DNA of 8,197 nt. It comes from Rhodospirillales bacterium. GTDB lineage: Bacteria; Pseudomonadota; Alphaproteobacteria; Rhodospirillales_A; JACZKS01. Under the pieces are notes generated by a model. That model was given only the letters and a program-made list of their open reading frames with translations, was not told the DNA's origin and made no database searches. Made by a program: the position numbers and the translations under genes. The stretch spans positions 1-8,197 of the forward strand of contig JABGRG010000143.1 of assembly GCA_018648445.1 (NCBI GenBank), given 5' to 3'. Positions within the stretch are counted from its first letter, which is position 1, and every line of letters starts with the position of its first letter. Shown piece after piece: positions 1 through 4,162 of the stretch.

Positions 1-482
1 GTTTCGCACACACCAACGCTCGAAGCCTCTTCGGCGACCGCTGCCGCAGCTTCCAGATCGAGCCCCAGCAAGGCCGCCATCGCGCCCTCGCCCACCGGCA
101 CCGCTTCCTGCATGGCCTTGCCCCGCGTCTTCAACAGACGCGCCGCATCGGCAATGCTGAACGTGCCTGCCGCCGCCAGCGCCGAATATTCACCCAGCGA
201 ATGACCGGCAACGAAGGAACACGCCTTGGCCAGATCGACACCGCCTTCGGTGCGCAGCACCTGCATCACCGCAAGACTGACAGCCATCAACGCCGGTTGG
301 GCGTTTTCGGTCAACGTCAGTTCTTCAAGCGGGCCCTCGAACATCAGATGGCTGAGATTTTGCCCCAGGGCGTCGTCAACCTCCTGGAACAACTCCTTGG
401 CCGCCGGGAATGCCCCGGCCAGTTCCCGGCCCATTCCGACCGCCTGCGACCCCTGCCCCGGAAAAACAAACGCGCGTGTCAT
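1..482 (-). CDS. fabD: Malonyl-CoA:ACP transacylase, N-terminal part (cut by left edge)
   Basis: FabD transfers the malonyl group from malonyl-CoA to acyl carrier protein in the cytoplasm, giving the extender for type II fatty acid synthesis. The 160 codons visible begin MTRAFVFPGQGSQAVGMGRE, which holds the family's N-terminal GQGSQ oxyanion motif. Further on comes GHSLGEYSAL with the nucleophilic serine (GHSxG) near residue 93. The start at 482 has GGAGAG at 491-496, eight bases upstream; an ATG five bases further out meets a stop at once. The C-terminal half, with the catalytic histidine, lies outside the window. It is transcribed away from the rpsF cluster; other fab genes would be expected to the left, but this cannot be seen here. 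Confidence 0.96.
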   Translation of the reverse strand, partial: MTRAFVFPGQGSQAVGMGRELAGAFPAAKELFQEVDDALGQNLSHLMFEGPLEELTLTENAQPALMAVSLAVMQVLRTEGGVDLAKACSFVAGHSLGEYSALAAAGTFSIADAARLLKTRGKAMQEAVPVGEGAMAALLGLDLEAAAAVAEEASSVGVCE

Positions 483-517
483 GTCATGTACTCTCCATTG
501 CGACGAATTCGCGCCCA

Positions 518-546
518 CTGATAACGGTTATCCCCGCCGTGTTCAA
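518..546 (-). promoter_or_regulatory. Predicted fabD promoter with overlapping palindrome
   Basis: On the minus strand TTGAAC (541-546) and TATCAG (518-523) are 17 bases apart, a plausible sigma-70 promoter pointing into fabD. A perfect 13-base palindrome, GATAACGGTTATC at 520-532, overlaps the -10 box and extends into the spacer, where a repressor could block RNA polymerase. The promoter is a consensus match by eye, and no regulator is identified. Confidence 0.5.
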
Positions 547-600
547 GCGCGCGGACCGGCGACCGGGCGGGAATGCGGCGGGGCGGGGCGCTTTCTATAT

Positions 601-658
601 AAGAAAGGCCGGGCTCCGCCCGGACCCGCAAAGGGCCTCGGCCCTTTGAACCCGTGAA
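601..658 (-). repeat. Double-hairpin dispersed repeat, copy 1 (inverted)
   Basis: Two adjacent stem-loops are visible: CCGGGC/GCCCGG with a 3-base loop at 609-623, and AAAGGGCC/GGCCCTTT with a 2-base loop at 630-647. Read on the minus strand, the order, the linker and the T-rich end match the copy at 2921-2980 closely, so this is one repeat family in opposite orientation. The GC hairpin followed by a T-rich run resembles an intrinsic terminator, but here it would act on transcription heading towards fabD from further upstream, so a general dispersed-repeat role fits better. Confidence 0.75.
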
Positions 659-962
659 CTTTGGAGTGGTCCCGGTCGAAAATGACGATATTTCGGCCAC
701 TGCAATTTCCGCCTATTTCCCCCTAACCAATTGAACCTATGCAACAATTCGCCCTAATCCGACCGCCGCTCCCGGCGATTTATCGTCAATCGTCGTCATA
801 AATCGTCATTTTGCCGTTTTATCCTTTGTTTTCAACATCATCCCGAGTCACGACAGCCGAACTTGCATAAACACAAAAACGGATTATTACCCTATTTCAT
901 GCATACAGTCAAGAACAATCCGGCAACACTCCCGCGTTTGTGAGCACGAAAACCAAAAACCC
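659..962. other. Non-coding stretch with a small inverted repeat
   Basis: I see no convincing gene here. The stretch is less GC-rich than the flanking housekeeping genes. The only structure noticed is CGATTTAT (776-783) facing ATAAATCG (798-805), with the word ATCGTC recurring three times in and beside the gap. It could be a regulator site, but nothing identifies one. Confidence 0.5.
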
Positions 963-963
963 C

Positions 964-1008
964 TTCTCTGTGTTCTCTGTGTTCTCTGTGTTCTCTGTGT
1001 TCTCTGTG
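964..1008 (+). repeat. Five exact tandem copies of TTCTCTGTG
   Basis: The 9-base unit TTCTCTGTG occurs five times without change at 964-972, 973-981, 982-990, 991-999 and 1000-1008, followed by GTTAATC. A forward open frame over it reads repeated Phe-Ser-Val, but this is an artefact of a period divisible by three. The perfect identity of the copies suggests recent slippage expansion. Confidence 0.95.
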
Positions 1009-1088
1009 GTTAATCTTTCCTTCCCTGCAAAACAGCCCGACGATTTTTCCGGCGTCAGACGTTCAGGTTCACCACAGAGAACACAGAG
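993..1088. repeat. 18-bp perfect inverted repeat around a 60-base loop
   Basis: CTCTGTGTTCTCTGTGGT at 993-1010, the end of the tandem array, is exactly complementary to ACCACAGAGAACACAGAG at 1071-1088. The two arms could form a long hairpin or be the ends of a small non-autonomous element. The loop holds no recognisable gene. Confidence 0.85.
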
Positions 1089-1174
1089 GTTTCTCAGAAA
1101 AGTGAAAAGCGTTTGCGAGTGGTACTAAGGCGTGTATCGTTCTGGAGGGGAGAAATTATTGGGGCCGGGAATTG

Positions 1175-1193
1175 GTAAACTGTCACCGTAATT
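1175..1193 (-). repeat. GTGACAGTTTAC-family repeat, outer left copy
   Basis: GTAAACTGTCACCGTAATT is the exact reverse complement of 1306-1324, so the pair forms a 19-bp perfect inverted repeat around 112 bases. That interior contains a hairpin-repeat copy and a GGGACACC-like element. Confidence 0.9.
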
Positions 1194-1210
1194 CCTTACT
1201 AATTTATTAT

Positions 1211-1237
1211 TGGGATCAAAGGGCCTCGGCCCTTTGC
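1211..1237 (+). repeat. Dispersed hairpin repeat, copy 2 (single hairpin)
   Basis: AAAGGGCCTCGGCCCTTT at 1218-1235 is identical to 630-647 and is preceded by GGGATC, as in the copy at 2921-2980. The second GC hairpin and the T-rich run are missing, so this is a partial copy. It lies inside the inverted pair 1175-1193/1306-1324, between outer copies of the same family. Confidence 0.8.
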
Positions 1238-1239
1238 AG

Positions 1240-1253
1240 AATTGCGGTGGCAG
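1240..1253 (+). repeat. Decayed copy of the GTGACAG-family repeat
   Basis: AATTGCGGTGGCAG matches the intact AATTACGGTGACAG at 1306-1319 in 12 of 14 positions. It probably represents an older, mutated copy, though a match this short could be chance. Confidence 0.45.
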
Positions 1254-1262
1254 TGCACCTAA

Positions 1263-1284
1263 TTTCGGGAACACCTTACATAGT
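1263..1284 (+). repeat. GGGACACC-like element, left copy
   Basis: TTTCGGGAACACCTTACATA and the next two bases match the element at 2889-2910 in 17 of 22 positions, in the same orientation. Both lie between a GTGACAG-family repeat and an AAAGGGCC hairpin. From memory, GGGGACACC-type sequences are common near transposases in proteobacteria; I could not check this. Confidence 0.5.
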
Positions 1285-1305
1285 CCCCTGAGATCAACCG
1301 CCTGC

Positions 1306-1329
1306 AATTACGGTGACAGTTTACTTTTT
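1306..1329 (+). repeat. GTGACAG-family repeat, left end of the transposase unit
   Basis: CGGTGACAGTTTACTTTTT at 1311-1329 is exactly complementary to 2039-2057. These two copies bracket the transposase gene as 19-bp perfect inverted repeats and define a unit of about 750 bp. The repeat ends inside the candidate promoter of that gene. Confidence 0.9.
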
Positions 1330-1355
1330 ACCTTTCCGTCGGTGTGTGGTATAAA
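1327..1355 (+). promoter_or_regulatory. Candidate transposase promoter, leaderless layout
   Basis: TTTACC (1327-1332) and TATAAA (1350-1355) are 17 bases apart. Transcription would begin about seven bases after the -10 box, almost on the ATG at 1361, and no Shine-Dalgarno sequence precedes that ATG. This would give a leaderless mRNA and low expression, which suits a transposase. The -35 box overlaps the end of the flanking repeat, so binding there could also control the promoter. Confidence 0.4.
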
Positions 1356-1360
1356 CCGTC

Positions 1361-2047
1361 ATGTCCAGATTGGCCCGCATTGTCATCCCCGGCTTTCCCC
1401 ATCACGTTACCCAGCGTGGCAATCGCCGCGAGACCGTTTTTTTTGAGGATGACGACTATCTTTATTACATGGAGCTGCTTGGCGCGGCGGCTAAGAATGC
1501 GGGAACGAAGGTCTGGGCTTATTGCCTGATGCCCAATCACGTTCATCTCATCATGGTTCCGAGCCATACGGATGGCCTGCGGGCAACTCTGGCCGACGCG
1601 CATCGACGCTACACACGGCATATTAACGCACGGAAAAAATGGACGGGGCACCTGTGGCAGGGGCGGTTCGGTTCGGTGGTGATGGACGAGGGCCATCTGG
1701 CGGGAGCGGTGCGTTATGTCTCTCTCAATCCCGTCCGCGCGCGGCTCGTGACAAGGGCCGCCGACTGGCAGTGGTCCAGCGTGGGCGCGCATCTGTCGGG
1801 CAAAAACGATGGGGTGGTGTCCGTCAAGCCGCTGCTAAAACGGTTTCCGGACTTTGCGGCATTGCTGGAAAGCGGCGAGGACGCGGAAATGAGCAAATCC
1901 CTGCGCGCCGCCGAAACCATTGGTCGCCCGCTGGGCGAAGCCAAATGGCTGAAGCGGATCGAGGAGAAATTGGGGCGGCGCGTCCGGGCCAAAAAACGAG
2001 GCCGGAAGGTCGGAACGAAGGCTCCGTTAGCGCGCGGTAAAAAGTAA
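1361..2047 (+). CDS. REP-associated tyrosine transposase (RAYT, Y1/IS200-like family)
   Basis: Y1 HUH enzymes cut and rejoin single-stranded DNA through a covalent tyrosine link; RAYTs are domesticated relatives that act on short palindromic repeats. The 228-residue protein opens with the family signature PGFPHHVTQRGN (residues 10-21). The metal-binding HUH motif is H60-V61-H62 in MPNHVHLI, and Y84 in AHRRYTRHIN is the likely catalytic tyrosine. GHLWQGRF (96-103) and YVSLNPVRARLV (119-130) are further family motifs, and the tail is very basic. All key residues are present, so it looks intact. The final AAA-AAG-TAA codons lie within a flanking 19-bp repeat. The start is chosen from the family-typical N-terminus. 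I cannot tell whether it is active. Confidence 0.92.
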   Translation: MSRLARIVIPGFPHHVTQRGNRRETVFFEDDDYLYYMELLGAAAKNAGTKVWAYCLMPNHVHLIMVPSHTDGLRATLADAHRRYTRHINARKKWTGHLWQGRFGSVVMDEGHLAGAVRYVSLNPVRARLVTRAADWQWSSVGAHLSGKNDGVVSVKPLLKRFPDFAALLESGEDAEMSKSLRAAETIGRPLGEAKWLKRIEEKLGRRVRAKKRGRKVGTKAPLARGKK

Positions 2048-2100
2048 ACTGTCACCGAAACGTCCAAAAAGTAAACTGTCACCGAAACGTCACCGAAACT
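2039..2100 (-). repeat. Tandem GTGACAG-family repeats after the transposase
   Basis: Two exact 26-base copies starting AAAAAGTAAACTGTCACCG lie at 2039-2064 and 2066-2091, one base apart, followed by a fragment GTCACCGAAACT (2089-2100). Their orientation is opposite to the copies at 2836-2879. The first copy overlaps the transposase stop codon. A 13-base palindrome, CTTCCGCCGGAAG (2108-2120), follows directly and resembles a short REP hairpin. Confidence 0.93.
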
Positions 2101-2138
2101 GAGGTGCCTTCCGCCGGAAGTGATACGGAGAAGGGGGG

Positions 2139-2192
2139 ATGAAATTTGGTAAGGTACCCCGACAACTCCCTGACGCTGCCAAAATTTTATGA
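2139..2192 (+). CDS. 17-residue ORF coupled to the membrane protein
   Basis: The peptide MKFGKVPRQLPDAAKIL has a very strong purine-rich ribosome site (GGAGAAGGGGGG, 2127-2138) directly before its ATG, and its TGA overlaps the ATG of the next gene as ATGA (2189-2192). The next gene has no ribosome site of its own, so this may be a leader that feeds ribosomes into it. Alternatively it is the surviving 3' end of a gene cut away by the repeats at 2039-2100; an in-frame stop at 2121 leaves only a few codons upstream. I do not recognise the peptide. Confidence 0.4.
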   Translation: MKFGKVPRQLPDAAKIL

Positions 2193-2434
2193 GTTTGGAA
2201 ATGAAAAGAAATAAAAGTTTTATCGATTTTATTTTTGAGTTTTTTTTACTGTGGCCATTTCTTTTTTTTGTCGGATTTCTAATTTACATGCTTGTTTTTG
2301 ATTTGTCTAAGTGGGCAATGAAATTGGAAGATGAAAGTGATTGGGTGTTTATTATAGTGGACATGCTAAGTATTGTTATTTCATTTTTTATAGTTTTGTT
2401 TTTCGTAAAGAAAGTAAAAAAATATTTTTGGTAG
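2189..2434 (+). CDS. Small two-helix membrane protein, hypothetical
   Basis: An 81-residue protein with two hydrophobic helices, about residues 12-37 and 52-73, joined by a charged stretch containing KLEDESD. Lysine-rich ends (MKRNK near the start, KKVKK at the end) suggest both termini are cytoplasmic. Composition is strikingly different from the surroundings: I count 67 G+C in 240 bases over 2221-2460, about 28%, so recent acquisition is likely. Translation probably depends on the ATGA overlap with the short upstream ORF; the ATG at 2201 is an alternative start. The next gene begins six bases after the stop. Size and topology resemble bacteriocin or toxin immunity proteins, but no motif proves this. 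Confidence 0.6.
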   Translation: MSLEMKRNKSFIDFIFEFFLLWPFLFFVGFLIYMLVFDLSKWAMKLEDESDWVFIIVDMLSIVISFFIVLFFVKKVKKYFW

Positions 2435-2440
2435 GGTATA

Positions 2441-2794
2441 ATGGGAAGAATAGTCACTGAATATACTGAGCCTCTCTACAATCCTGATGAAGGGCGATGG
2501 GAGGTCGATTATCAGTATCGGGATGTCGATACCGGTGAAGTTGTCGGGGGTCGACCTCAGACCCTGACGGCGACACATAGGTCTTTGTTGGACATTCCGG
2601 AAAATGAAATCTCGAAACCTGCGAAGGCAAGTGCGTATGCAATCGCGATTGCGGGTGGCTGTTACACGGGGTCCAGATGGGGCGGCATTATTGGAGCTGG
2701 CGTTGGCATCGTCGCGAGCCCATTTGCGACCCCCGGAGCGATACCAGTAGGATATTCGGCGGGAAAGGGTATCCATTACGGTGCATTACGGTGA
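2441..2794 (+). CDS. Glycine-rich hypothetical protein with repeat-derived C-terminus
   Basis: A 117-residue protein: a hydrophilic half (residues 1-60, rich in Asp, Glu, Arg and Tyr) followed by a hydrophobic glycine-rich half (65-110) with several GxxxG-type spacings, like glycine-zipper segments of secreted toxins or pore-forming peptides. The ribosome site GGTAGGG overlaps the stop codon of the gene before, so the pair is probably co-translated. From H112 onward (codon at 2774) the protein is encoded by repeat copies, which also supply the TGA; the original C-terminus is therefore probably lost. GC content over 2521-2580 is 60% by count, unlike its AT-rich partner. No family is recognised; a truncated toxin or bacteriocin-like protein is one guess. 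Confidence 0.5.
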   Translation: MGRIVTEYTEPLYNPDEGRWEVDYQYRDVDTGEVVGGRPQTLTATHRSLLDIPENEISKPAKASAYAIAIAGGCYTGSRWGGIIGAGVGIVASPFATPGAIPVGYSAGKGIHYGALR

Positions 2795-2880
2795 CAGTTT
2801 GCATTACGGTGAGCATTACGGTGACAGGAGCATTACGGTGACAGTTTACTTTTTGGATTACGGTGACAGTTTACTTTTTG
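2774..2880 (+). repeat. Tandem array of six ATTACGGTG repeats
   Basis: Copies begin at 2774, 2784, 2802, 2814, 2831 and 2856. The first four are shortened (10, 18, 12 and 17 bases) and the last two are full, each ending CGGTGACAGTTTACTTTTT (2836-2854 and 2861-2879). All point the same way and oppose the pair at 2039-2091. The graded lengths suggest unequal exchange, slippage or repeated cutting within the unit. Confidence 0.93.
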
Positions 2881-2888
2881 ATTAGGAG

Positions 2889-2910
2889 TTCCGGGGACAC
2901 CTAACTTAAT
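2889..2910 (+). repeat. GGGACACC-like element, right copy
   Basis: The stretch contains TTCCGGGGACACC followed by TAACTTAAT and matches 1263-1284 in 17 of 22 positions. It follows the repeat array by a few bases and precedes a double-hairpin copy. Confidence 0.5.
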
Positions 2911-2920
2911 CATCCGAAAC

Positions 2921-2980
2921 TAACGGGATCAAAGGGCCCGAGGCCCTTTGCGGGTACGGGCGGAGCCCGGGGCTTTTTCT
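2921..2980 (+). terminator. Double-hairpin repeat, copy 3, probable intrinsic terminator
   Basis: AAAGGGCC/GGCCCTTT with loop CGA (2931-2949) is followed by CGGGC/GCCCG with loop GGA (2957-2969) and then GGGCTTTTTCTTTC. The GC hairpin plus T-run is a good rho-independent terminator shape for transcripts leaving the cassette. It would shield the rpsF promoter downstream. It is also a member of the dispersed repeat family at 601-658 and 1211-1237. Confidence 0.6.
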
Positions 2981-3031
2981 TTCATTTCGTTCAAGCGCCA
3001 CTAGGGCTGCGCTCCCGCTTGGTCGCTAGTC

Positions 3032-3048
3032 GGGAAGCGGCGCTTCCC
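3032..3048. repeat. Small perfect hairpin upstream of the rpsF promoter
   Basis: GGGAAGC (3032-3038) and GCTTCCC (3042-3048) form a seven-base-pair stem with a three-base loop. There is no T-run, so it is not a clear terminator. The surrounding sequence (2981-3088) is GC-rich and holds no gene. Confidence 0.45.
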
Positions 3049-3088
3049 TCCGGGAGACCGGGTGAATTGGGTGCGGAGGGTGGGGCTC

Positions 3089-3116
3089 TTGCGTGGGCGC
3101 GGTAAATGTGTATAGT
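3089..3116 (+). promoter_or_regulatory. Predicted rpsF operon promoter
   Basis: TTGCGT (3089-3094) and TATAGT (3111-3116) are 16 bases apart. The likely start site near 3123 gives a leader of roughly 97 bases before rpsF. It is the best sigma-70-like match seen in the 2981-3219 gap. Confidence 0.6.
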
Positions 3117-3122
3117 GCCGCG

Positions 3123-3219
3123 CCTTGATCTCTGTGCCGGGAAACCCTCGGCTATGCCTGATCGTTGCGAGGACTTCACTTCGCAGCCGCAGGCTGAGAA
3201 AAGCCATACGGAGTAGATC
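3123..3219 (+). promoter_or_regulatory. rpsF leader, possible S6:S18 autoregulatory RNA
   Basis: The leader can fold CCTCG (3146-3150) with CGAGG (3168-3172), and CAGCC (3184-3188) with GGCTG (3192-3196) around a GCA loop. The second hairpin lies just upstream of the ribosome site GGAG (3210-3213). In several bacteria the S6:S18 complex binds a CCG-containing structure in its own mRNA leader to repress translation. The leader position and CCG words fit that idea, but I could not match the known consensus. Confidence 0.3.
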
Positions 3220-3831
3220 ATGCCATTCTATGAGAACGTGTTTATTGCACGTCAGGATATCTCCGCAACCCAGGTCGATGCGCTTTGCGAAGCCTTCACC
3301 GGTATCATCGAAAAGATGGACGGTAAGGTGGAGAAGCGTGAGTACTGGGGTCTGCGCAGCCTGGCGTATCGCATCAAAAAGAACCGCAAGGGCCATTATG
3401 TTCTGTTCAATCTGGATGCGCCTTCCGACGCCGTCCAGGAAATGGAACGGCAAATGCGCATCAACGAAGATGTCCTTCGCTACCTGACCATTCGCGTCGA
3501 CGAACTTGAAGAAGGTCCGTCTGCGGTCATGCAGGGACGCGGCGACCGACGCCGTGAACGCGGCCCCGATTCCCGTGGCCCGCGCGAAGACCGTGGCCCG
3601 CGCGAAGATCGAAGCGCTTCGACCGAAGAGGCCAAGGAAGAGGCTCCCGCAGCCGCCGAAGCCGAAGCCGAGGTTGAAGCCCCGGTTGAAGCCCCGGTTG
3701 AAGCCCCGGTTGAAGCCAAGGCCGAAGCCGAGCCCCAAGTCGAAGCCCCGGTTGAAGCCGAGGTCGAAGCCAAAGTTGATGAAGTCAACGTTGATTCTGG
3801 CGAAGTTAGCGAAGAAGGAGAAGACAAATGA
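3220..3831 (+). CDS. rpsF: Small ribosomal subunit protein S6 with long acidic tail
   Basis: S6 binds S18 and 16S rRNA in the platform of the 30S subunit. Residues 1 to about 95 form the S6 fold, with [15 protein letters not shown] at the start, [15 protein letters not shown] in the middle and [15 protein letters not shown] at the end. The rest of the 203 residues is an extension: an Arg/Gly/Asp-rich segment (about 105-130), then an Ala/Glu/Pro/Val-rich tail. Alphaproteobacterial S6 proteins commonly have C-terminal tails, but this one is long, partly through a 12-base tandem repeat. GGAG lies six bases before the ATG. The stop overlaps rpsR as ATGA, so the S6 and S18 partners are translationally coupled. 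Confidence 0.97.
   Translation: MPFYENVFIARQDISATQVDALCEAFTGIIEKMDGKVEKREYWGLRSLAYRIKKNRKGHYVLFNLDAPSDAVQEMERQMRINEDVLRYLTIRVDELEEGPSAVMQGRGDRRRERGPDSRGPREDRGPREDRSASTEEAKEEAPAAAEAEAEVEAPVEAPVEAPVEAKAEAEPQVEAPVEAEVEAKVDEVNVDSGEVSEEGEDK
3673..3720 (+). repeat. 12-base tandem repeat in rpsF coding for Val-Glu-Ala-Pro
   Basis: GTTGAAGCCCCG is repeated exactly at 3673-3684, 3685-3696 and 3697-3708, with a variant ending AAG at 3709-3720. It encodes VEAP three times and then VEAK. Being a multiple of three, it can gain or lose units without breaking the frame, so tail length probably varies between strains. Confidence 0.95.
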
Positions 3832-4106
3832 TCGGCTCCGAGCAGACTGAAGACCGCGGTCGCAGTGGCGGCGGCGGCGGTGGTCGCAGGCCGTTCGTGC
3901 GGCGGCGCAAAACCTGCCCCTTCTCGAGCAAAAGCTCGCCGAAGATCGACTATAAAGACGTGAAGCTTCTGAGCCGCTACGTTTCCGAACGCGGCAAAAT
4001 GGTTCCGAGCCGCATCACTGCGGTTTCCGCCAAGAAGCAGCGCGCGCTTTCCAGGGCGATCAAACGGGCACGCTATCTCGGTCTTCTTCCTTACTTGATT
4101 AAGTAA
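3828..4106 (+). CDS. rpsR: Small ribosomal subunit protein S18
   Basis: S18 pairs with S6 in the 30S platform. The 92-residue protein has the family core: RRKTCPF near residues 26-32, then [19 protein letters not shown] and the basic run [29 protein letters not shown]. The first 20 residues carry six consecutive glycines and are a variable, probably disordered head. The start overlaps the rpsF stop by four bases, with AAGGAGAAG just upstream inside rpsF, so expression is tied to S6. Confidence 0.97.
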   Translation: MIGSEQTEDRGRSGGGGGGRRPFVRRRKTCPFSSKSSPKIDYKDVKLLSRYVSERGKMVPSRITAVSAKKQRALSRAIKRARYLGLLPYLIK

Positions 4107-4162
4107 GGTCGGGACCGGACAGCACCTTTGAAATTCAGACAACCAGGCAAGCAGGAAATTTG

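Larger units (their letters stand above)
1175..2880. mobile_element. RAYT-associated repeat mosaic with a small gene cassette
   Basis: Six full copies of the core GTGACAGTTTAC (or its complement) bound this stretch: minus orientation at 1175-1186, plus at 1313-1324, minus at 2044-2055 and 2071-2082, plus at 2838-2849 and 2863-2874. The second and third frame the transposase gene; the third to sixth frame the AT-rich cassette. Shortened copies lie at 1240-1253 and between 2774 and 2830. RAYT proteins are known to act on short repeats near their own gene, so the repeats are probably its substrate. The limits are set by the outermost repeats; the real insertion may be larger (about 600-2980), as other repeat families lie outside. 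Confidence 0.7.

Noticed and set aside
226..657. Plus-strand open frames opposite fabD
   Set aside because: They are antisense to a clear FabD sequence and run into the hairpin repeat; no family features.
940..1128. Open frame encoding repeated Phe-Ser-Val
   Set aside because: Produced by the 9-base tandem repeat; no convincing ribosome site and no coding character outside the repeat.
1361..2047. Full IS200/IS605 element with an accessory tnpB
   Set aside because: No tnpB-like gene is present; the protein motifs and flanking short repeats fit the RAYT group better.
2774..2880. CRISPR-like array
   Set aside because: Units are 10-25 bases and directly adjacent, without unique spacers, and no cas genes are present.
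3001..3738. Long minus-strand open frame with repeated Gly-Phe-Asn-Arg
   Set aside because: It is antisense to rpsF; the repeated residues come from the 12-base VEAP repeat, and S6 is certain on the plus strand.
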